NCBI GenBank assembly: GCA_018644785.1
Contig: JABGPV010000093.1
Span: forward strand, 1 to 17,020
DNA from: Deltaproteobacteria bacterium
GTDB taxonomy: Bacteria; Desulfobacterota; DSM-4660; Desulfatiglandales; Desulfatiglandaceae
Length of the DNA: 17,020 bases
Direction of reading: 5' to 3'
Shown: positions 12,535 through 17,020 of the stretch, piece after piece
How the letters are laid out: every line of letters starts with the position of its first letter
How positions within the stretch are numbered: the first letter of the stretch is position 1
Translations under genes and position numbers: made by a program
The notes under the pieces: generated by a model
The model's database searches: none
Told to the model about the DNA's origin: nothing
Seen by the model: only the letters and a program-made list of their open reading frames with translations

Positions 12535-13617
12535 TCAGGAATCTTTGTTGGTAACACCCGCTTCTTCAAACGTGAGCATCTCCCTGGCAATTTTGGCCGC
12601 ACCCCCGATAATCCCCATGGCCAATGCGCCGCCGGTTCCTTCCCCCAGGCGCATTCCCAAATCCAGAATCGGGTCCAGTTGCAGATAATCGAGCATGCCC
12701 CGATGTCCCGGTTCTTCCGAACAATGTCCCGCAAAGAGATAATCTTTGACGGCTGGACAGAGCGCATTGGCAACGAGGGCACCGGCCGTTGAGATAAAAC
12801 CATCGATCACCACGGGGCGGCTATGGTAGGCGCCGGCCAGTATGCATCCGGCGATGCCGCCGATTTCGAATCCCCCTATTTTTTTTAGGACATCCAGACC
12901 ATCCCGGGCATCAGGCTGGTTCACTTCAATGGCGCGGCGGATGACATCCTTCTTCCGTGTAAGACCCTCATCGTCGACGCCGGTTCCCCGGCCCACCATC
13001 TTCTCCACGCTTCCGCCGGTCAATACGACACCGATTGCGGCGGAAGGGGTGGTGTTGCCGATGCCCATGTCGCCCGTCCCCAATATTTCCACGCCATTTT
13101 CCAGAAGATCAGACGCCACATAAAACCCCGTGAGCACCGCTTCTTCTGCCTTCTCACGTGTCATGGCGGGACCTTTAGCCATGTTTTCTGTGCCCCTGCC
13201 CATTTTGCGAACCAGAAGCCGGTCACCGTTAGCAAGGGAATCGGGGTCCAGATCCGGAATGATGCCCATATCCACCACCTGAACTTGTGCATTGATCCCT
13301 CCGGCCAGGATGTTGATGCCCGCACCTCCCATTAGAAATGCGCGAACCATCTCACCGGTAATGACCTGGGGATAAGCGCTGACGCCTTCCTCAACAACCC
13401 CATGGTCACCGGCCATCACCAGAAAGGCTTTTGCGTCAATTGAAGGCTTGAGCGTTCTGTTTATGGCACACAAACGTTCTCCAATATCATGAATCTTTCC
13501 AAGGGCGCGTGTGGGCATGACCAGTTGGGAGGTTCTCTGCCTCGCTTTTTCCATCCATTCTTCTTCAATGGGTTTCACCGATCCGATGATTTCCCGCAAA
13601 CCCGCTTTTTCAGACAT
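12535..13617 (-). CDS. cobT: Nicotinate-nucleotide--dimethylbenzimidazole phosphoribosyltransferase CobT
   Basis: CobT transfers phosphoribose from nicotinate mononucleotide to 5,6-dimethylbenzimidazole or a related base, forming the alpha-ribotide of the cobamide lower ligand, in the cytoplasm. The protein is 360 residues, as usual for the family. Markers in order: P-T-R-A-L-G-K-I-H-D-I-G near residue 35, M-A-G-D-H-G-V-V-E-E-G-V-S-A-Y-P, G-T-G-D-M-G-I-G-N-T-T-P-S-A-A-I, G-G-F-E-I-G-G-I-A-G, and L-G-E-G-T-G-G-A-L-A near the end, which holds the catalytic Glu. ATG 13617 is chosen because GGAGGA (13630-13625) is seven bases upstream; ATG 13620 and ATG 13632 are in-frame alternatives. No other cobalamin gene lies in the window. 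Its leader has a promoter and an intrinsic terminator. Confidence 0.95.
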   Translation of the reverse strand: MSEKAGLREIIGSVKPIEEEWMEKARQRTSQLVMPTRALGKIHDIGERLCAINRTLKPSIDAKAFLVMAGDHGVVEEGVSAYPQVITGEMVRAFLMGGAGINILAGGINAQVQVVDMGIIPDLDPDSLANGDRLLVRKMGRGTENMAKGPAMTREKAEEAVLTGFYVASDLLENGVEILGTGDMGIGNTTPSAAIGVVLTGGSVEKMVGRGTGVDDEGLTRKKDVIRRAIEVNQPDARDGLDVLKKIGGFEIGGIAGCILAGAYHSRPVVIDGFISTAGALVANALCPAVKDYLFAGHCSEEPGHRGMLDYLQLDPILDLGMRLGEGTGGALAMGIIGGAAKIAREMLTFEEAGVTNKDS

Positions 13618-13697
13618 CATGCTCTCCTCCATTTCATTTTCTCATTTTTTAATTCATAGGTATAGGCTAACCGGATAAAAAGTTCGTTTCGCCGCGC

Positions 13698-13731
13698 AAA
13701 AAAAATCCCCAAGCGTATTCGCCTGAGGATT
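13698..13731 (-). terminator. Intrinsic terminator in the cobT leader (possible attenuator)
   Basis: On the minus strand AATCCTCAGGCG-AATA-CGCTTGGGGATT (13731-13704) pairs over 12 bp with two G-U pairs and runs into eight T (13705-13698). It lies between the cobT promoter and the cobT start, with no minus-strand gene before it, so it either attenuates cobT or ends a short RNA. Confidence 0.75.
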
Positions 13732-13768
13732 TGCCTTCTCCACAAACCGTAAACAGGATTTTTCAGAC

Positions 13769-13797
13769 AGAATAGGAAGAATAAAATGGGTTGTCAA
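13769..13797 (-). promoter_or_regulatory. Sigma70-like promoter upstream of cobT
   Basis: TTGACA (13797-13792), 17-bp spacer, TATTCT (13774-13769), minus strand. The start of transcription would be near 13762, leaving about 30 bases before the terminator hairpin. Confidence 0.7.
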
Positions 13798-13850
13798 TAT
13801 TTATTCATCGCTGCTGGCGCCATTAACCACGCGGCGATTCCATGATTTTG

Positions 13851-13879
13851 TTGACAATATGGAAATGAAAAGTGATATT
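13851..13879 (+). promoter_or_regulatory. Possible promoter of the acyl-CoA ligase gene
   Basis: TTGACA (13851-13856), 17-bp spacer, GATATT (13874-13879; four of six). It lies within the open frame that extends upstream of ATG 13994, which supports the later start. It is divergent from the cobT promoter 54 bases away. Confidence 0.45.
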
Positions 13880-13993
13880 CGGGGGGCATTAAGTCGTTTC
13901 GATCCGCCAGGCGCTCTGTACCATATTTCAATTTCGAATATCGGTTATGGGCCGTATTTTTCATCACCCACCTTAATGTTGGAGGATTACGCG

Positions 13994-15736
13994 ATGGCAC
14001 TTGGACCCTGGGAAACACCCCGTTGGCCCGAAGGCGTTCCCCGTGAGATCACGGGGTATGAAAAACCGATCTTTTCGCTTCTGGACCAATCCGAAAAGAC
14101 CTATCCTGACAACACTTTCACTATCTTTAACGGTCGGTTCAAAACATACGCCCGTGTCAAAGATACAGCAGACCGTTTGGCGCATTTCCTGGCTGGCCGG
14201 GGGATTCAGAAGGGAGACCGGGTGGCGATCTTTTTACCCAATCTGCCCCATTTCCCTGAGATTTTTTTTGGTGTTTTGAAAGCGGGTGCCACCTGCGTGA
14301 CCTGCAACCCCCTTTATACGGCGTCGGAGTTGCATTACCAACTCAAGGACTCGGGTGCCAGAATCGTCTTCTGCATGGATCATCCCCAGTTTTATCCAAC
14401 GGTTGTGGAAGCCATGCGGGATACGGATGTGGAGCAGGTGGTGATCTGCAGTGTCAAATCTTATTTGCCGCCGATCATGGCATTCATTGGCGGTTTGCTG
14501 GGGAAGATCCCCAAGGCTGAAAAACACGAACCGGGTCATCTTCTGTTCGACGATGTGGTCAAAGGATCCCTGCCTGAACCCCCTGACATCGAAATTTCCC
14601 CCACTGAAGATCTAGCCCTTATCCTTTACACCGGTGGCACCACGGGAAGGCCCAAAGGGGCTTGCCTCACCCATTCCAATTTTATGGCCAATTTGACGGC
14701 CTTGGACGAGTGGTCCCTTACCCGTCAGGAGCTGGGCGGAAAACCGGAAAAACTCGAACGGGGAGAAGCCCAGACCATCCTGGGGGTTCTTCCCTGGTAC
14801 CACAGCTTCGGCCTCACCTGCGCCATGCTCTTTTCATGTTCTCTGGGAGGCCGTCTTATCTGCATTCCGGACCCCAGGGCAGGGAAACCACCCTTCACGG
14901 AGGTCCTGAAAGCGGCTCAGAAATACAAAGCGACCTTCATGTCGGCGGTTCCCACCATCTTCGTGGCCTTCGTCAACCATCCTCACATCGAGGATTATGA
15001 TTTGAGTTCTTTTATTGTTTGCAGTTCGGGCGGTGCACCACTGCCGCCGGAAGTCTGCCGGCAGTTTGAGGCCAAGACGGGCGCTGTCATTATTGAAGGC
15101 TATGGGCTCAGTGAAACGGCGCCCATTGCCAGCTGCAATCCAGCCGATGCGGAAACCCGGAAGATTGGCAGCATCGGGCTCCCGTTCCCCAGCACGGATA
15201 TCAAGGTGATGGATTTAGAGGCTAGCGACAAGGAATTGCTCAGAGGAGAGGACGGGGAAATCGCAATTCATGGTGCCCAGGTCATGAAAGGGTATTGGAA
15301 CAAGCCGGAAGAAACGGAGGCTGTTTTCCAGGATATGGACGGAAAGCGGTTCTTTCTTACGGGCGATATTGGACATATCGATGAAGACGGGTTCATTGTG
15401 ATTACCGATCGCAAAAAGGATCTGGTTCTGGTGGGCGGATTCAATGTCTATCCCAGGGAAGTGGAAGATATCCTTTTTGAACATCCCAAGGTGGCCATGG
15501 CAGCAGTTATCGGCATTCCGGATGACCGGAGCGGTGAAGCTGTCAAGGCGTTTATCCAGGTTAAACCCGGGGAAACGGCCACTGAGGATGACATTTTGGC
15601 CTACTGCAAAGAGAACATGGCCGGTTACAAGCGACCCCGGTTCATTGAGTTCCGCCAGGAACTCCCGGTATCCGCCGTGGGAAAGGTCCTACGCCGTGTG
15701 CTGCGGGACGAGGAGTTGAAAAAGAGGCAACAATGA
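13994..15736 (+). CDS. Long-chain fatty acid--CoA ligase (AMP-forming)
   Basis: An adenylate-forming enzyme of 580 residues that activates a fatty or related carboxylic acid to its CoA thioester through an acyl-AMP. The ATP-binding motif L-Y-T-G-G-T-T-G-R-P-K-G is at 211-222; G-Y-G-L-S-E-T-A-P, the hinge region T-G-D-I-G-H-I-D-E-D-G-F and D-R-K-K-D-L, the G-G-F-N-V-Y-P-R-E-V-E motif and the C-terminal catalytic Lys in V-S-A-V-G-K-V-L-R-R follow. ATG 13994 is chosen over ATG 13859 because GGAGG at 13981-13985 is eight bases upstream and the extra 45 residues are unlike the family. Its TGA overlaps the ATG of the next gene (15733-15736). Substrate chain length is not readable, so fadD is not assigned as symbol. 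Confidence 0.92.
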   Translation: MALGPWETPRWPEGVPREITGYEKPIFSLLDQSEKTYPDNTFTIFNGRFKTYARVKDTADRLAHFLAGRGIQKGDRVAIFLPNLPHFPEIFFGVLKAGATCVTCNPLYTASELHYQLKDSGARIVFCMDHPQFYPTVVEAMRDTDVEQVVICSVKSYLPPIMAFIGGLLGKIPKAEKHEPGHLLFDDVVKGSLPEPPDIEISPTEDLALILYTGGTTGRPKGACLTHSNFMANLTALDEWSLTRQELGGKPEKLERGEAQTILGVLPWYHSFGLTCAMLFSCSLGGRLICIPDPRAGKPPFTEVLKAAQKYKATFMSAVPTIFVAFVNHPHIEDYDLSSFIVCSSGGAPLPPEVCRQFEAKTGAVIIEGYGLSETAPIASCNPADAETRKIGSIGLPFPSTDIKVMDLEASDKELLRGEDGEIAIHGAQVMKGYWNKPEETEAVFQDMDGKRFFLTGDIGHIDEDGFIVITDRKKDLVLVGGFNVYPREVEDILFEHPKVAMAAVIGIPDDRSGEAVKAFIQVKPGETATEDDILAYCKENMAGYKRPRFIEFRQELPVSAVGKVLRRVLRDEELKKRQQ

Positions 15737-16920
15737 TTGGTACCGTGGGTTGGAAAACAATCGTTTCTTTTTTATTCTTATTGGTCGTCTTTTTTTGGTT
15801 TCCGTCATCAGGCTTTGCAGCGTCTGATGTGGTGCCGGACATTGCGCTGAAAAAAGGAAAAACATTGGTGGTGGGCATTGACCCGATCCCGCCTTTTGCT
15901 TTGCGTACCGAAGAGGGGCAGTGGCATGGTATCAGTTGGGCCATCTGGCACCTTGCTGCGTTACGCCTCGGTTGGACCTATGAAATAAAATTATTGCCAT
16001 TAGAGCAGATTATTCCCGCCCTCCTGGCAGGCGAAATCGATGTGGCGGCGACCGCTTTTGGGATTACGAAAAGACGTGAAGATAAAGTTGACTTTACGGT
16101 GCCTTACTATTTCAGTGCATTCGGGGTTGCAACTGCGAAACCAAAGGGCATCCATGCGTGGGTGGCCCTTATAAAAGACGTATTTTCATTTTATCTTTTG
16201 AAGCTGGTACTTGTTTTGACGGCCATCCTGCTTTTTGTATCCATGCTGTTCTGGTTTTGTGAAAGAAAGATAGATAGTGGAAAAAACGGTTCAGGGTTTT
16301 TCAGGGGTATAGGGAATGCATTTTTGCTCTCATCGGAAACCATGACAACGGTGGGTTATGGTGAGAACGTCCCTCGAACAAAAATGGGTCGACTTGCGGT
16401 ATACATCTGGATGTTTGTTTCTGTTATCCTGTTGACCTCCTTTACCGCAAGCATAACATCTTCCCTGACCACCATACAGCTTAAGAAGACACGATATAAT
16501 CTGGATGATTTGCGTCATATCAGAGTGGGTTGCCTTGCCCCTCCATCAAGGAGTGCCCTCTATCTTGAAAAGCAGGGTATCGCGCATCATTCTTTTGAGA
16601 CGGTGCATGCTGCTTTACAGGCAGTTTATCAACGAAAGATCGATGCTGTTGTTTATGACTTTTCAACGTTGCAGTATCTCGTTCAGGAAGATTACCGGGA
16701 AGAACTTACGGTCCTGCCCCACACGTTTCACCCGAAATTTCTTGCCTTGCCACTTCCACCGGACAGCCCACTCCGAAGACCGTTGAACAAAGCGATTCTG
16801 GAGGTTATGGAAATGCCTGTCTGGCATCGTATCCTGGTTTCTTACATCGGCAAAGACGCTGTTCCATCCATGCTGCCTTTTATTCGTCGGACCAATGGTC
16901 AGAACAATCAAAACCCGTAA
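15733..16920 (+). CDS. Prokaryotic ionotropic glutamate receptor-like potassium channel
   Basis: A 395-residue protein built like cyanobacterial GluR0. Signal peptide (about 1-30, ending F-A-A-S-D). First half of a periplasmic solute-binding domain (S1, about 40-138) with A-F-G-I-T-K-R-R-E-D-K-V-D-F-T, where R114 or R115 sits where amino-acid receptors bind the ligand carboxylate. Membrane helix 156-176. Pore loop T-M-T-T-V-G-Y-G-E-N-V-P, with the K+ selectivity filter TVGYG at 206-210. Second helix 221-245. Second half of the binding domain (S2), with D-A-V-V-Y-D309-F, the usual amino-group ligand position. The expected role is a ligand-gated K+ channel in the inner membrane, opened by a periplasmic amino acid or similar solute. 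It is coupled by a 4-base overlap to the acyl-CoA ligase gene, an odd partner. The architecture is clear; the ligand is not. Confidence 0.9.
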   Translation: MIGTVGWKTIVSFLFLLVVFFWFPSSGFAASDVVPDIALKKGKTLVVGIDPIPPFALRTEEGQWHGISWAIWHLAALRLGWTYEIKLLPLEQIIPALLAGEIDVAATAFGITKRREDKVDFTVPYYFSAFGVATAKPKGIHAWVALIKDVFSFYLLKLVLVLTAILLFVSMLFWFCERKIDSGKNGSGFFRGIGNAFLLSSETMTTVGYGENVPRTKMGRLAVYIWMFVSVILLTSFTASITSSLTTIQLKKTRYNLDDLRHIRVGCLAPPSRSALYLEKQGIAHHSFETVHAALQAVYQRKIDAVVYDFSTLQYLVQEDYREELTVLPHTFHPKFLALPLPPDSPLRRPLNKAILEVMEMPVWHRILVSYIGKDAVPSMLPFIRRTNGQNNQNP

Positions 16921-16954
16921 ACAGGGAGCTTCCGCAACCGTACAGGAGTCTGAT

Positions 16955-17020
16955 ATGCCATCATCCATTTTGATTACCGGGGCTTCCTCGGGGATCGGTA
17001 AAGCCCTTGCCTTTGAGTTG
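16955..17020 (+). CDS. Short-chain dehydrogenase/reductase, N-terminal part (runs off the window)
   Basis: Twenty-two codons from ATG 16955, with AGGAG (16944-16948) six bases upstream. I-L-I-T-G-A-S-S-G-I-G-K-A-L-A is the TGxxxGIG cofactor motif of SDR enzymes that bind NAD(P)H. It begins 34 bases after the channel gene on the same strand, so it may belong to the same operon as the acyl-CoA ligase, where a lipid-related oxidoreductase would fit. Substrate not readable from this fragment. Confidence 0.85.
   Translation, partial: MPSSILITGASSGIGKALAFEL

Noticed and set aside
13632..13993. Cobalamin riboswitch before cobT
   Set aside because: No B12-box sequence was seen on the minus strand, and the space between promoter and terminator is far too short.

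Overview
The window looks like chromosomal DNA from an anaerobic Gram-negative bacterium, most likely a Desulfobacterota (former deltaproteobacterial) lineage. Reasons: several genes contain in-frame TGA codons that fit selenocysteine (Sec), it carries Lipid A/LPS-type glycosyltransferases, and it mixes DsbD/rhodanese/ArsR redox genes with CobT and an acyl-CoA ligase. The taxonomic call is inference; no rRNA or marker gene is present.

The main result is that five in-frame TGA codons in four genes look like Sec codons, and ordinary gene calling would break or shorten these genes. Each TGA is followed at about 18-24 nt by a short hairpin whose apical loop has a G in its first two bases, the shape of a bacterial SECIS element. 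Four of the five fall at recognisable redox positions: a UxxC thioredoxin-like site at 504-506; a GKPU site in a Trx-fold protein at 9382-9384; and two in one rhodanese active-site loop at 10920-10922 and 10905-10907. The fifth is a U-x3-C site in a helical protein with a winged-helix-like end (11593-11595).

Layout. 1-749 (+): two overlapping thioredoxin-like paralogues, the first CxxC, the second UxxC. 779-2443 (+): ArnT/PMT-type lipid-linked sugar transferase. 2444-3455 (+): a decayed spacer with a hairpin repeat, then a Phd/YefM-RelE toxin-antitoxin locus with a clear promoter/operator and a frameshifted toxin. 3456-3804: no gene seen. 3868-5031 (+): AAA/DUF4143-type ATPase. 5135-8508 (+): a GT9 glycosyltransferase overlapping a GtrA-glycosyltransferase fusion, probably an envelope glycan pair. 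8554-12130 (-): an operon led by an ArsR repressor with a 34-bp palindrome in front, then the Sec-containing winged-helix-like protein, a membrane rhodanese-DsbD-thioredoxin fusion with two Sec, the GKPU protein and a GcvH-like protein. 12249-13617 (-): a small Cys-rich protein and CobT, with a sigma70-like promoter and an intrinsic terminator inside the cobT leader. 13994-17020 (+): long-chain acyl-CoA ligase, a glutamate-receptor-like potassium channel (TVGYG pore within a periplasmic binding domain) and the start of a short-chain dehydrogenase.

How the parts may work together (inference): the ArsR operon reads as a regulated periplasmic sulfur/selenium-thiol system. DsbD would carry electrons across the membrane to its own thioredoxin domain and to the Sec-rhodanese domain, while the GKPU protein and the GcvH-like (possibly lipoyl) protein act in the cytoplasm. 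TGA still serves as the normal stop for many genes here, so a general recoding of TGA is unlikely. The Sec machinery (selA, selB, selC, selD) lies outside the window and cannot be checked here.
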